Part shown: piece by piece, positions 7,671 through 16,962 of the stretch | Numbering within the stretch: the first letter of the stretch is position 1 | How the letters are laid out: the number at the start of each line of letters is the position of its first letter | Assembly: GCF_030813715.1 (NCBI RefSeq) | Contig: NZ_JAUSUZ010000001.1 | Location: 8,228,501-8,292,500 of the forward strand | Direction of reading: 5' to 3' | Length of the DNA stretch: 64,000 nt | DNA from: Catenuloplanes indicus | GTDB lineage: Bacteria > Actinomycetota > Actinomycetes > Mycobacteriales > Micromonosporaceae | Notes under the pieces: generated by a model | What the model was told of the DNA's origin: nothing | Database searches by the model: none | What the model saw: only the letters and a program-made list of their open reading frames with translations | Program-made: the position numbers and the translations under genes

Positions 7671-8777
7671 TTACAGCAGGTCAGCCTCGGTGAGCAGTTG
7701 CGACAGCCCGGCACCGTCCGGCGCGCCGAGCCACTTGCGGCCGAACCGCGCGGACACCACCGATGTGTCCGACTCGGGCAGCGACGGCAGCGTACCGGCC
7801 AGCACGGCCTGTGCGGGGGAGAGCCGCCGGATCGCGACCGCGGCCACGTTGTCCGGGTGCTTCGACGCGAACTCCGCGTAGATCTCCTGGTCGTGCTGCC
7901 CGTCGTCGCCGATCAGCAGCCAGCGCACGCGCGGGAACTCCTGGGACAGCCGCTCCAGCGTCAGTCGCTTGTGCTCCGGGCCGCTGCGGAACCAGCGGTC
8001 CTTCGTCGGGCCCCAGTCGGTGAGCAGCAGCGGCCCGACCGGGTAGAGGTGCCGGCGGAGGAACCGGGTCAGCGCGGGCGCCACGTTCCACGCGCCGGTG
8101 GACAGGTAGAACACCGGCGCGCCCGGGTGCGCGGTGCGCAGCCGCTCGTAGAGCACGGCCATGCCGGGCACGGACGCGCGCGCGTGCTCGTCCAGCACGA
8201 ACGTGTTCCATGCGGCGAGCATCGGCCGGGGCAGCGCGGTCACCATGACCGTGTCGTCGATGTCGGAGATGATGCCGAACGTGACGGCCGGGTCGACGAT
8301 CTGCACCGGCGCCTCGACCGGCTCGCCGTCGCCACTCTGGATCGTCACGGTCTGCCAGCCGGGCGCCAGGTTCGCCGGGACCACCGCGTCCACGAACCCG
8401 CCGCGGTCGCCGACCGCCTCGTGCCGCACGCCGCCGGCCGTGATGGTCACCGGCGCGTTCATCTGGCTCACCGTGGCGAAGCTGCGCCAGCCGCGCACGC
8501 TCTTCGGCTTCGACGAGGAGGCACGCCGGGCCAGCCAGCCGGTCTTCGGCGCCGGCCGGCTGAGCAGCACGCGGGCCATCACCCGCACCCACTCGGTCGT
8601 GCCGTAACCCGCATACGCGATGATGCTCGGCTCCCAGCCGCGCTTCACCAGCCGCCGCTCGACGACCTCGTGCACCGCGTCCTCGAGCCGGGCGGCGCGA
8701 TGCAGGCGGGGTCCGGTTTCTCCCACGGGGATAAGCGCCACCGTCACACCTTGCCACACCCCGATCGGTCCGGCCAC
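7671..8777 (-). CDS. App1-type phosphatidate phosphatase-like protein (DUF2183)
   Basis: A 368-residue protein of the App1/DUF2183 family. The HAD-like catalytic motif ISDIDDTVMVT lies at about residue 180. Downstream motifs VFYLSTGAWN, a conserved Lys in LTDWGPTKD, and WLLIGDDGQHDQEIY complete the active site. The yeast founder dephosphorylates phosphatidic acid; the bacterial substrate is untested. There is no signal peptide. GTG 8775-8777 starts the frame. It is followed after ten bases by the PRMT-like methyltransferase gene, suggesting co-transcription. Confidence 0.85.
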   Translation of the reverse strand: MAGPIGVWQGVTVALIPVGETGPRLHRAARLEDAVHEVVERRLVKRGWEPSIIAYAGYGTTEWVRVMARVLLSRPAPKTGWLARRASSSKPKSVRGWRSFATVSQMNAPVTITAGGVRHEAVGDRGGFVDAVVPANLAPGWQTVTIQSGDGEPVEAPVQIVDPAVTFGIISDIDDTVMVTALPRPMLAAWNTFVLDEHARASVPGMAVLYERLRTAHPGAPVFYLSTGAWNVAPALTRFLRRHLYPVGPLLLTDWGPTKDRWFRSGPEHKRLTLERLSQEFPRVRWLLIGDDGQHDQEIYAEFASKHPDNVAAVAIRRLSPAQAVLAGTLPSLPESDTSVVSARFGRKWLGAPDGAGLSQLLTEADLL

Positions 8778-8867
8778 GCATGGTCCGATCTTGCCGCCGG
8801 GATGTCAAAGATCAAGATCAAATTCATTCCGGGGTACGGGGAACCCGCGCGACGGCCCGGCGGAGGA

Positions 8868-9752
8868 TCACGCGCCGGCCGTCCGGGACCGGGCGATCAC
8901 CACATCGCCGCCGAGCCGGCCGTGCTCCGGATCCCGGGTCACGGCCGCGGTCTCGAGCAGCCCGTGCAGCGCGCGCAGCGTGTCCGCCGGCCGGTAGACC
9001 GTACCCGTCATGGTGAAGTGCTTCAGCTCGGTGACCGTGCGCGGCCCCCGCGCGGCCAGATGATCCAGCAGCTCCCGGCGCAGCGGCGCCGGGTTCGGCG
9101 TGAGCGAGATGTCCAGCAGCCGCCGGTCCGGGTCGTGCGGGTCGCGCAGCCGGACACCGGCGTACTCGTCCACCGCCCACAGTTCGTTCTTGAACGCCTC
9201 CAGGCTCTTCGCCGACGGCGTGCCCAGGCACAGCAGCAGCGCGCGCCCGGCACCGTCCACCAGCTCCACGGCCGCGTCCAGCCCGAACCCGGCGTCCCGC
9301 AGCGCGCGGCCGTCCGCCGTGATGATCAGCAGCTCGCCCGGCTTGCCGGCCCGGACCGCGCGCAGCGTCGCGTCGTCCGCGTCGCCGTCCAGCGCGACCA
9401 GCAGCGGCGCGCCCGCGGCCCGCGCCGCGGTCAGCCCGGCCGGCAGCAGCGCTGCGTCCGGGAGCGTGTGGACGGTGAGCGCGGCCGGGGTGCGCAGCTC
9501 CGCCTGCACCGCCGTCAGCCGCTCCCGGGCCCGGTCCGCGCCGGGCCCGGCGACGATCATGGTCAGCTCGCGTCCGCGCAGCCGGTCCGCGAACTCCGCG
9601 AGCGCGCGCAGCGCCGCCTCGGCCGCCGGTACGCTCACCTCGGTGCGCGCCACCAGCGCGAACGTGGCCCGCCGGCCGCCGTGCAGCGCGCCCGGCGCCC
9701 AGGTGCCGAGGTAGCGGACGAGCAGCTCGCGGGTCACGTCGGTGAGGGACAC
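8868..9752 (-). CDS. Conserved protein of unknown function with a winged-helix-like C-terminus
   Basis: A 294-residue soluble protein starting at GTG 9750-9752 (VSLTDVTREL). It has alternating helix and strand runs in the first two thirds, the conserved-looking block FKNELWAVDEYAGVR near residue 205, and a C-terminal segment (RRELLDHLAARGPRTVTELK) resembling a winged helix. There is a faint likeness in layout to three-Cys-motif partner (TcmP) proteins, but the key cysteine and motif pattern is not present, so I leave it unassigned. It begins eight bases after the stop of the GGDEF gene, which suggests an operon. Confidence 0.7.
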   Translation of the reverse strand: MSLTDVTRELLVRYLGTWAPGALHGGRRATFALVARTEVSVPAAEAALRALAEFADRLRGRELTMIVAGPGADRARERLTAVQAELRTPAALTVHTLPDAALLPAGLTAARAAGAPLLVALDGDADDATLRAVRAGKPGELLIITADGRALRDAGFGLDAAVELVDGAGRALLLCLGTPSAKSLEAFKNELWAVDEYAGVRLRDPHDPDRRLLDISLTPNPAPLRRELLDHLAARGPRTVTELKHFTMTGTVYRPADTLRALHGLLETAAVTRDPEHGRLGGDVVIARSRTAGA

Positions 9753-9760
9753 GGGTCCAT

Positions 9761-11182
9761 TCAACCGGATGCCGCTATCTCTCCCGCCCGGACCACCCGG
9801 CCCCGGCCGTGCTCCTTGGCCGCGTAGAGCGCGTGGTCCGCGCGGCGCAGCAGCTCGTCCGGCGGTTCCGTGCCGTCCCAGAGCGCCAGCCCGGCGGAGA
9901 ACGACTGGAGGTCCGGCGTGGCGATGCGCAGCCGGTCCAGCAGCCGGGCCGCGTCGTCCCCGGTCCGGCCCGGCATCAGCAGCACGAACTCCTCGCCGCC
10001 GTACCGTGCCAGCGTGTCGCCGTCCCGCAGCAGCAGGCTCCACGCCATCGCGGCACCGGCCAGCAGGTCGTCGCCGGCCTGGTGCCCGCGGGTGTCGTTG
10101 TAGCGCTTGAAGTGGTCCAGGTCGAGGATCGCCACCGGCAGCGGGTGCCGGCCGGCCCGGGCCGCGGCCATGTCCCGGACGATCTGGGCGTCCAGCGTGC
10201 GCCGGTTCGGCAGCCCGGTCAGCGAATCCGTGCGGGCCAGCTCGTCCAGCCGGCGGGCCTGGTCCGCGAGCTGCCCGGCCTGCTCCTCCAACCGCCGGAC
10301 CATGCCCGCCATTCGCGTCACCACCAGCACGAATAGCGCGGCGGAGGTGAGCGCGACCGCCCACGTGCTCGGCTCCAGGCCGGCGAGCAGCTGCACGATC
10401 AGGATGCCGGGGGAGAGCAGCACCGCGCCGGTCAGCGCGGCCAGCCGGCGGCGGGTGAGCGTCTGCGGCCGGGGCGCCGGGTCGCCGATCGTGCCGGCCG
10501 ACGGCACCAGCGCGCCCACGCCCCAGAACAGGTAGGACGCGAGGAACGCCATCGTGCCCAGCGTGGTGTTCTCCGCGAACGTGAACGTCACGTCCGCGAT
10601 CAACAGCGTCAGCACGGCCGCGGTGACCAGCCGGAACGACGTGTTGCGGGCGCCGGAGACGACAAGCAGCCGGACCACGCCGCCGAGCAGCAGCACGTCG
10701 CCCAGCGGGTAGCCGAGCGCGATCAGCGTGCCCAGCGTGGACTCGCCGCTGGACAGCGCCGGAGCGATCAGCAGCACCCAGTACGGCAGTGCGAGCCCGG
10801 CCACCAGCATCGTGCTGTCCAGCCGGGCGAGGTGGTCGTCCGCGGTGCGGTGCCGCCGGGAGAGCACTAGCAGGGCCGCGGTGAGCAGGGGATATTCGGC
10901 TAGGTAGAAGGCGTCGGCGGGGGACGGGAACGGGTCGATGAACGCGATGTTCTCGTAGTAGAGCCAGAGCAGGTCACCGGCGACCGCGCAGGCCTGGCCG
11001 GCCGCGAACAGCGCCCACGGCCAGGAGCGCCAGTGCCGGGCCGCGACCGCGTTCGCGGCGACGCTGAGCGCGCCGATGCCGGCGTAGAGCACGTTGCGCT
11101 CGAGACCGGCGGGCAGCAGGAACCATAGGCCGATCAGCAGGGGACCGCCGATCAGCAGGAACCGGCGGAACATGGTGATCAC
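9761..11182 (-). CDS. Membrane-bound diguanylate cyclase (GGDEF)
   Basis: A 473-residue protein. About nine hydrophobic segments fill residues 5-305, then a short coiled-coil linker (RRLEEQAGQLADQARRLDEL) leads into a GGDEF domain. The active-site motif is RYGGEEFVLL, and an inhibitory RDGD I-site lies five residues before it. There is no EAL domain, so it should synthesise c-di-GMP with product inhibition. GTG 11182 starts the frame; ATG 11173 three codons later is an alternative. The domain is slightly shortened after GGEEF, but the closing ADHALYAAKEHGR motif is present. Confidence 0.92.
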   Translation of the reverse strand: MITMFRRFLLIGGPLLIGLWFLLPAGLERNVLYAGIGALSVAANAVAARHWRSWPWALFAAGQACAVAGDLLWLYYENIAFIDPFPSPADAFYLAEYPLLTAALLVLSRRHRTADDHLARLDSTMLVAGLALPYWVLLIAPALSSGESTLGTLIALGYPLGDVLLLGGVVRLLVVSGARNTSFRLVTAAVLTLLIADVTFTFAENTTLGTMAFLASYLFWGVGALVPSAGTIGDPAPRPQTLTRRRLAALTGAVLLSPGILIVQLLAGLEPSTWAVALTSAALFVLVVTRMAGMVRRLEEQAGQLADQARRLDELARTDSLTGLPNRRTLDAQIVRDMAAARAGRHPLPVAILDLDHFKRYNDTRGHQAGDDLLAGAAMAWSLLLRDGDTLARYGGEEFVLLMPGRTGDDAARLLDRLRIATPDLQSFSAGLALWDGTEPPDELLRRADHALYAAKEHGRGRVVRAGEIAASG

Positions 11183-11233
11183 GGCCTACCATCGGCCCGG
11201 TGCCCGCGGCCGTGAGTTCCTGTGAGCGGTTAC

Positions 11234-11476
11234 TCACGCGTAGTGAATATCCAGCCGGTCGAAGCCGTGTGCGCGGAACCGGTCCGTCACGCCGCGCAGC
11301 GCAGCGCCCGCCCGCCCGCAGTCGACCATGGTGAGCGACCGCAGCCCCGGCGCGTCGAGCAGCGCGGGCATCGCGGCGACGTCGGCGCGGTCCAGTTCCG
11401 TCTGTACGCCGTTGAGCCGCAGCGTGGTCACGGTCGTCAGCGTCCGCAGCCGCCGGAACGGGAAGCCGCGCCGCAC
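11234..11476 (-). pseudogene. Short remnant, possibly of a leucine-rich-repeat-like protein
   Basis: An 80-codon reading frame (GTG at 11474-11476) with repeat-like strings such as VTTLRLNGV and APGLRSLTMVDCG, and regular leucines. The same frame is closed upstream by a TGA near 11545, and no Shine-Dalgarno site precedes the GTG. Translation upstream of the GTG (TQALALGGV) still looks protein-like, which favours a truncated gene over an intact small one. Codon use fits the genome. Family assignment is weak. Confidence 0.4.
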
Positions 11477-11580
11477 GCCACCGAGCGCGAGCGCCTGAGT
11501 CCGCCACGCCCGGGTTGCCGGCGACGTATGACCGGGGGAGAGCCGTCACCCAGCGGTAGCGGCTCTCGCTCAACAGGCCG

Positions 11581-13836
11581 TCAGGCACCGGTCCGGACCA
11601 GGCCGGCGCCCTCGCCCTCCTCCTCGATCTCGTCGGTCTCGGCGAGCCCGGCCCGCTGCTGCAACCGGCGCAGCGGCCCCGGCGCCCACCAGGCGGCGTC
11701 GCCCATCAGCCGGATCACGGCCGGGACCAGCAGCATGCGGACCACGGTCGCGTCCAGCACGAGTGCCAGGATCATGCCGACGCCGATGAACCGCATCATG
11801 GTCAGCGAGGAGAGAGCGAACGCGCCGGTCACCACGACCAGCAGGATCGCGGCCGCGCTGATCACCCGGCCGGTGCGGACGATGCCGGTGACCACCGCGT
11901 CCGCGGTGGACGCGCCCTTGGTGCGCGCCTCCACCATCCGGGACAGCAGGAACACCTCGTAGTCGGTGGAGAGGCCGAACACCACCGCGGCCATCAGCAC
12001 CACGATGCCGATCTCCAGCGGCGCCGGGGTGACGTCGAGCAGGCCGGCGCCGTGCCCCTCCTGGAACACGAAGACCAGCACGCCGAACGTGGCGGTGAGG
12101 CTGAGCGCGCTCATCACCACCGCCTTGACCGGAAGCAGCACCGAGCCGAACGCCAGGAACATCAGCACCAGCGTGGCACCGGCCAGCAGCAGCACCATCC
12201 ACGGCAACTGCGCGTAGGTGGCGTCGATGCTGTCCACGTTCCGCGCGGTGAAGCCGCCGACCAGCACCTCCGCGCCGGCCGGGGCGTCGAGCGCGCGGAT
12301 CTGCTCGACCGCGTCCGTGGACGCCGGGTCCAGCGCGTCCTCGGACTCCAGCGCCGCGGTGATCTCGGTGACGCCGTTCTGCGAGCCGCTGACCGTGGCC
12401 TCGCCGATGCCGGGCACGTTCGCGACCTGTGCCGCGAACGGCTGCGCGGCCGCCGCGTCCGCGCCGCGCAGCACCACCTGGACGCCGGTGCCGCTCATCG
12501 CCGGGAACTCGGACTTCAGCTCGGCCAGCGCCACGCGGGCCGGGTCGCCGGCCGGCAGCACGCGCTCGTCGATCTCGCCGAACTGCACGTCCTTGATCGG
12601 GACGGCGAGGAAGACCAGCAACGCCAGGATCGGCAGCGCGACCAGCACCGGGCGCTTCATCACGAACCGGGCCAGGCGCTCCCACCCCGTGCTGACGACC
12701 GGCTTCTCGCCCTCGATCTGCTTCTTCCGGCGCGGCAGCGCCAGCTTGTCCACGCGCGGGCCGAGCAGGCCGAGCATGGCCGGCAGCAGCGTGAGCGAGG
12801 TGAACGCGGCCAGCGCGACCGCGGACATGCCGCCGTAGGACAGCGACTTGAGGAAGCCCTGCGGGAACAGCATCAGGCCGGCCAGCGCGATGATCAGCAG
12901 CGTGGCGGAGAACGCGACGGTACGCCCGGCGGTGGCCACCGTGTTCCGCACCGCGGCCGCGGTGCTGCGCCCGGCGGCCAGCTCCTCCCGGAACCGGCCC
13001 ACCATGAACAGGCCGTAGTCGATCGCCATGCCGAGGCCGAGCAGGCTGGCCACGTTCACCGCGAACGAGTTGACCTCGGTGGTCAGCGCGATCACGTGCA
13101 GCACGCCGAGCGCGCCCAGCACGGCCAGGCCGCCGACCAGCACCGGCAGCGCGGCCGCGACCAGCGAACCGAAGATCAGGACCAGCAGCACCAGTACGAC
13201 CGGGAGCGACACGCCCTCGGCCAGCGTCAGGTCGGACTTGGACCGCTCGGACGTGGAGAGCTGCAGCGCGGCCGCGCCACCGACCTTCGTCGCCACGCCG
13301 TCGACCGTGAAGTCGTCCTTGATCTCGCGGTAGTTCTCCAGCTTCTCGGTCTCGTCCGCACCGGCCAGCGTGAGCAGCGCGATCGCGCTGCGCTTGTCCG
13401 GCGTGACGAACTGCGCGGCCTGTGCGGCGGCCTGGGCGGCCCGCGCCGCGGTCTGCGGGTCGGCCGGCTGTCCCTGCGGCTGCCCGGCGGCGGCCTGCGC
13501 CCCGGCCGCGAGCTGCCAGTAGGAGAGCGTGGAGTCGACCCGGTTTTGCGGGAGGGCCTGCAGGTCCGCGGTGATGGCCTGTGCCACGGCCGGGTCGTCG
13601 ACGTTCCCGCCGTCCGGCGTGTAGATGACGATCACGTCGCCGCCCTGCGGGCCGAGCGCGTCCTCGGCGACCTCCGCGGCCCGGGCCGACTCGCTGCCGG
13701 GATCGATGTAGCCGCCCTCGGAGAGCTGACCGAAGACGCCCAGACCCCACACGCCGGAGGCGATGGAGGCGGCCACGACCACGATCACCGTGGTCCAGCG
13801 CAGGCGGTGCATGAGTGAACCCCATGACGCGAACAT
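11581..13836 (-). CDS. MmpL/RND-superfamily transporter (MMPL family)
   Basis: A 751-residue integral membrane protein with the MMPL layout: one N-terminal membrane helix, a periplasmic-side loop (about residues 45-170), a cluster of membrane helices with GLGMAIDYGLFMVGR, a second large loop (about residues 390-530), and a second cluster with VFGLSTDYEVFLLSRMVE. The two conserved Asp-Tyr motifs carry the proton-relay residues of this superfamily. Substrates are typically lipids, siderophores or drugs; none can be assigned. ATG 13834-13836 has GGAGGG ten bases upstream. It is divergent from a histidine kinase, with a dyad between that may be an operator. Confidence 0.92.
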   Translation of the reverse strand: MFASWGSLMHRLRWTTVIVVVAASIASGVWGLGVFGQLSEGGYIDPGSESARAAEVAEDALGPQGGDVIVIYTPDGGNVDDPAVAQAITADLQALPQNRVDSTLSYWQLAAGAQAAAGQPQGQPADPQTAARAAQAAAQAAQFVTPDKRSAIALLTLAGADETEKLENYREIKDDFTVDGVATKVGGAAALQLSTSERSKSDLTLAEGVSLPVVLVLLVLIFGSLVAAALPVLVGGLAVLGALGVLHVIALTTEVNSFAVNVASLLGLGMAIDYGLFMVGRFREELAAGRSTAAAVRNTVATAGRTVAFSATLLIIALAGLMLFPQGFLKSLSYGGMSAVALAAFTSLTLLPAMLGLLGPRVDKLALPRRKKQIEGEKPVVSTGWERLARFVMKRPVLVALPILALLVFLAVPIKDVQFGEIDERVLPAGDPARVALAELKSEFPAMSGTGVQVVLRGADAAAAQPFAAQVANVPGIGEATVSGSQNGVTEITAALESEDALDPASTDAVEQIRALDAPAGAEVLVGGFTARNVDSIDATYAQLPWMVLLLAGATLVLMFLAFGSVLLPVKAVVMSALSLTATFGVLVFVFQEGHGAGLLDVTPAPLEIGIVVLMAAVVFGLSTDYEVFLLSRMVEARTKGASTADAVVTGIVRTGRVISAAAILLVVVTGAFALSSLTMMRFIGVGMILALVLDATVVRMLLVPAVIRLMGDAAWWAPGPLRRLQQRAGLAETDEIEEEGEGAGLVRTGA

Positions 13837-13884
13837 CGAGTCCGTACCCTCCGGTGCTCTGTGGTTTTCGGGAAGCTCCAAAAA

Positions 13885-13899
13885 GTAAACACGTTTCAC
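13885..13899. promoter_or_regulatory. Candidate operator in the mmpL/histidine kinase divergent region
   Basis: A 15-base imperfect dyad, GTAAACACGTTTCAC, lies about 50 bases upstream of the MmpL ATG and 140 bases upstream of the kinase GTG. MmpL genes are often repressed by TetR proteins that bind such dyads. No regulator gene is adjacent, so the assignment rests on symmetry alone. Confidence 0.35.
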
Positions 13900-14037
13900 G
13901 GCCGCTCGCACGGGCCGGGGGTTGCTTACCCGCTTTTCCCGAATCGACCCGCGAACCGCCTGCCGCGCGTTAGCGTGAGTTTGTCGTATTTTTCGGAAAT
14001 CTTGTCACCCGTTGCCCGCGCGGGAGGTGGTAGGCCC

Positions 14038-16101
14038 GTGGTGTCCCGGCCTCGATCGGCACCGGTGCCGGACCCGGAGATGGCCGCGCTGGCCGACCTG
14101 CCCGTGCTCGCCGAGATGAGCATGCTCTCCGACGACCTCGTGCGCGCCGGCGAGATCGCCGAGGCGATCGGGCTGCGCCGGGTGCTGGAGACCACCACCG
14201 AGGCGTTCGTCTCGATGGACTCCGACGGCCGCATCCGCGCCTGGAACCCGGCCGCGGAACGCCTGCTCGGCTGGCACGCGGCCGAGGTGATCGGCCGGGT
14301 CCTGGCCGACACGATCATCCCGGAGCCGCTGCGCGAGGCACACGCCGGCGGCATGCGGCGGTACATGGCCACCGGCGAGGCGCGGGTGGCCGGTGAACGG
14401 CTCGCGCTGCCCGCGCTGCACCGCGACGGTCACGTGGTCACGGTCGAGGTGGTCATCTGGCCGAACCAGGTCGAGGGCGTCTGGTGGTTCCACGCGTTCC
14501 TGCACGACATCAGCGACCGGGTCGCGGCCGAGGAACGGCTGCGCCGGGAGCGGATGTTCCTCGCCACCGTGCTGGACAGCCTCTCCGACGGCGTGATCGC
14601 CTGCGACGCGGACGCGGTGATCACCACGGTCAACCCGGCGGCCCGGCAGCTGCACGGGCAGCCGACGCCGACCGTACCGATGGAGGACCTGTTCACCCGG
14701 CTCGGCGCCTGCCACCCGGACGGCCGGCCGATGGCGTACGACGAGCTGCCGCTGATCCGTGCGCTGCACGGCGAGATCGTGACGGACGCGGAGCTGGTGG
14801 TCGGCGACCGGCGTCTGGTCTGTACCGGCCGTCAGCTGCGCGACGCGACCGGCGCGGTCTCCGGCGCGGTCGTCGCGGCCCGGGACGTCACCGCGGAACG
14901 CGCGGCCGAGTCGCACAACACGCTGCTGGCCGCGCGGCTACGGCAGACGATCGCGGTGCAGCGCGAGGTGATCGAGCAGGCCGCGGACCGCACCGAGACG
15001 CTGCGGCTGGTCGCGGACCGGGCACTGGAGATGTTCCCACAGGCGGACGGCGCCGCGGTCGCGATGCGCGACGGCGACGTGATGGTCTACACCGCGGTCG
15101 CCGGCTCGATGTCGCCGAACGCCGGACTGCGGCTGCCGGTGGCCACGTCGCTGAGCGGGCACGCGGTACGGACGGCGACCACCGTGCGCTGCGACGACCC
15201 GGACACCGACCCGCGCGTGGACCCGGAGGCCTGCCGCCGGGCCGGTGTCGCGGCCGTGCTGGTCGCCCCGCTGCTCTCCGAGGACCACGTGACCGGCGCG
15301 CTGCTGGTCACCAGCCGCCGGACCGGCGCGTTCGACGACAGCGACGCGCACCACCTGGAACTGCTCGCGCACGGCCTGAGCGGCGGGCTGCGGCACGCCG
15401 ACGACTACGCGGAGATCAACCGGCTGCTGGCCGAGCGTACCGAGGCACTGTCCGAGGTGGAGGCCGCGAACGCGCTCAAGCTCGACCTGATCGGCATGCT
15501 CGGCCACGAGATCGCCACGCCGCTGATGTCCATCTTGGCGACGGTAGAGATGGCCGACCGGCCCTCCGCGGAACTCGAACTGATCGGGCGGCAGGCGACC
15601 CGGCTGGACACGCTGGTCCGCGAGGTGCTGACCCAGGTGGCGCTGGACGCGGGGCGGCTGCACGCGGACCGGGAACCGGTGCCGCTCGGCGCCGCGATCA
15701 CCGCCGCGATCGAGCTGGCCGCGGCGGGCCCGGTGCCGGTGCACGGCGACGCGTCGGTCTCCGTGCTGGTCAACCGCGGGCACCTGCAGCAGATGCTGGT
15801 CAACTACCTGACCAACGCGGCCAAGTACGGCGGGGGCGCGGTCGCGGTCGAGGTCACCCGTACGGCTGAAAACACGATCCGGGCCGGGATCCGCGACGCC
15901 GGGGACGGTGTGCCGGAGGGGTTCCGGGACCAGCTCTTCTCACAGTTCAGCCGCGCCCGCCGGACCGCGGCCAGCAAGCCCGGGACCGGGCTCGGTCTCT
16001 ACATCGTCCGAGGTCTCGCGCGTGCGAACGGGGGCGATGCCGGATATCTCCCGGCCGTACCGCATGGGTCGATCTTCTATCTAGACCTGGAAACGGCGTG
16101 A
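14038..16101 (+). CDS. Soluble sensor histidine kinase with PAS, PAS-like and GAF domains
   Basis: A 687-residue cytoplasmic kinase with no membrane segment. Residues about 45-165 are a PAS domain (FVSMDSDGRIRAWNPAAERLLGW is cut here to its core SDGRIRAWNPAAERLLG), residues about 175-290 a second PAS-like domain, and about 310-455 a GAF domain. HisKA follows with phospho-acceptor His490 in LGHEIATPL. The ATPase domain has the N box NYLTNAAKYG, DAGDGVPEGF and GTGLGLYIV. GTG 14038 is chosen because GGGAGGTGG precedes it by eight bases; longer readings run through the promoter region. There is no response regulator beside it, so it is an orphan kinase. Confidence 0.9.
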   Translation: MVSRPRSAPVPDPEMAALADLPVLAEMSMLSDDLVRAGEIAEAIGLRRVLETTTEAFVSMDSDGRIRAWNPAAERLLGWHAAEVIGRVLADTIIPEPLREAHAGGMRRYMATGEARVAGERLALPALHRDGHVVTVEVVIWPNQVEGVWWFHAFLHDISDRVAAEERLRRERMFLATVLDSLSDGVIACDADAVITTVNPAARQLHGQPTPTVPMEDLFTRLGACHPDGRPMAYDELPLIRALHGEIVTDAELVVGDRRLVCTGRQLRDATGAVSGAVVAARDVTAERAAESHNTLLAARLRQTIAVQREVIEQAADRTETLRLVADRALEMFPQADGAAVAMRDGDVMVYTAVAGSMSPNAGLRLPVATSLSGHAVRTATTVRCDDPDTDPRVDPEACRRAGVAAVLVAPLLSEDHVTGALLVTSRRTGAFDDSDAHHLELLAHGLSGGLRHADDYAEINRLLAERTEALSEVEAANALKLDLIGMLGHEIATPLMSILATVEMADRPSAELELIGRQATRLDTLVREVLTQVALDAGRLHADREPVPLGAAITAAIELAAAGPVPVHGDASVSVLVNRGHLQQMLVNYLTNAAKYGGGAVAVEVTRTAENTIRAGIRDAGDGVPEGFRDQLFSQFSRARRTAASKPGTGLGLYIVRGLARANGGDAGYLPAVPHGSIFYLDLETA

Positions 16102-16158
16102 TGTCCCGATCGTCCCGGTCGCGGCGGGTTGCCGCCGGCGCTTTGCCACACTGACGCC

Positions 16159-16962
16159 GTGCGTACCCGTCCAGCGATCGTCGACGATGCCTCCGCGCTC
16201 GCGGAGATCCACGTGCGCACGTGGCAGGCCACCTACCGCGGCTTCGTCCCCGACGCCTACCTGGGCTCGCTGGACCCGGTCCGCTGGCGCCCGTTCTGGC
16301 AGGACCGGTTACGCACACCGGAGGGCCGGGCCGGCGTGCTGGTCCTGCTCCCACCGGACGCCGACCGGCCGATCGGCTTCGTCAGCTTCGGCCCTTCCCG
16401 CGACGCGGCTCCCGGCCGCGACGTTCCCGGCGGCGACGATTCCGGCCGCGACGTTCCCGGCGGCGACGATTCCGGCCGCGCCGCTCCCGGCGGCGACGAT
16501 TCCGGCAGTGGCGGTCCCGGTAGCTGCGGTTCCGGTGGCGGTTCCAGCAGCGGTGGTCCCGACGGCGGTTCGGGTGGCGGCGATTCCAGCAGCGGCGCGT
16601 CCGCCGGGGACGGTTCTGGCAGCGGCGGGTCCGGCGGCGATGATGCCGGCGCCGACGGTCATGTCGCGGACGGTCCTGATGGTTCCGGTGATGCCGGTTC
16701 CGGTGGCGTCGGGGAGATCTTCGCGATCTATGTACTGCCCGCCTACCAGCGGGCTGGCGGCGGGCGGCTGCTGATCGCCGAGGCGCTGCGCGCGCTCGCG
16801 GCCGACGGGTGCGGCCGGGCCACGCTCTGGGTGCTGGACGGCAATGCCGCCGCGCGCCGCTTCTACGAGCGTGGCGGCTGGCGACCGGACGGCCACACCA
16901 AACGTGACGAGTCGCGTGGCTTCCCGCTCGACGAGATCCGCTACGTCCGCGACCTGCCGTGA
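16159..16962 (+). CDS. GNAT acetyltransferase interrupted by a low-complexity insert
   Basis: A 267-residue protein. The N-terminal GNAT half (DASALAEIHVRTWQATYRGF to IGFVSFG) and the C-terminal half with the acetyl-CoA loop (VLPAYQRAGGGRLLIAEAL) and LDGNAAARRFYERGGW are both intact. Together they would make an ordinary GNAT of about 165 residues. Between them, from about residue 79 to 184, lies a Gly/Ser/Asp/Pro-rich insert encoded in part by three 30-bp repeats. The insert falls at the surface turn before the strand that carries the CoA-binding loop, so the enzyme may still fold. Start GTG 16159. The substrate is unknown. Confidence 0.85.
   Translation: MRTRPAIVDDASALAEIHVRTWQATYRGFVPDAYLGSLDPVRWRPFWQDRLRTPEGRAGVLVLLPPDADRPIGFVSFGPSRDAAPGRDVPGGDDSGRDVPGGDDSGRAAPGGDDSGSGGPGSCGSGGGSSSGGPDGGSGGGDSSSGASAGDGSGSGGSGGDDAGADGHVADGPDGSGDAGSGGVGEIFAIYVLPAYQRAGGGRLLIAEALRALAADGCGRATLWVLDGNAAARRFYERGGWRPDGHTKRDESRGFPLDEIRYVRDLP
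16411..16500 (+). repeat. 30-bp unit, three tandem copies within the GNAT insert
   Basis: Units at 16411-16440, 16441-16470 and 16471-16500 encode Gly-Arg-Asp-Val-Pro-Gly-Gly-Asp-Asp-Ser with few changes (the third has Ala-Ala for Asp-Val). More degenerate Gly/Ser sequence follows to about 16710. The period keeps the frame. Confidence 0.92.

Noticed and set aside
8868-9752. Assignment of the unknown protein to the three-Cys-motif partner (TcmP) family
   Set aside because: Only general layout and a short C-terminal resemblance support it; the defining motifs are missing.
12052-13818. Long plus-strand frame opposite the MmpL gene
   Set aside because: It is rich in Arg, Gln and His with no domain pattern, as expected from the reverse strand of a GC-rich gene.
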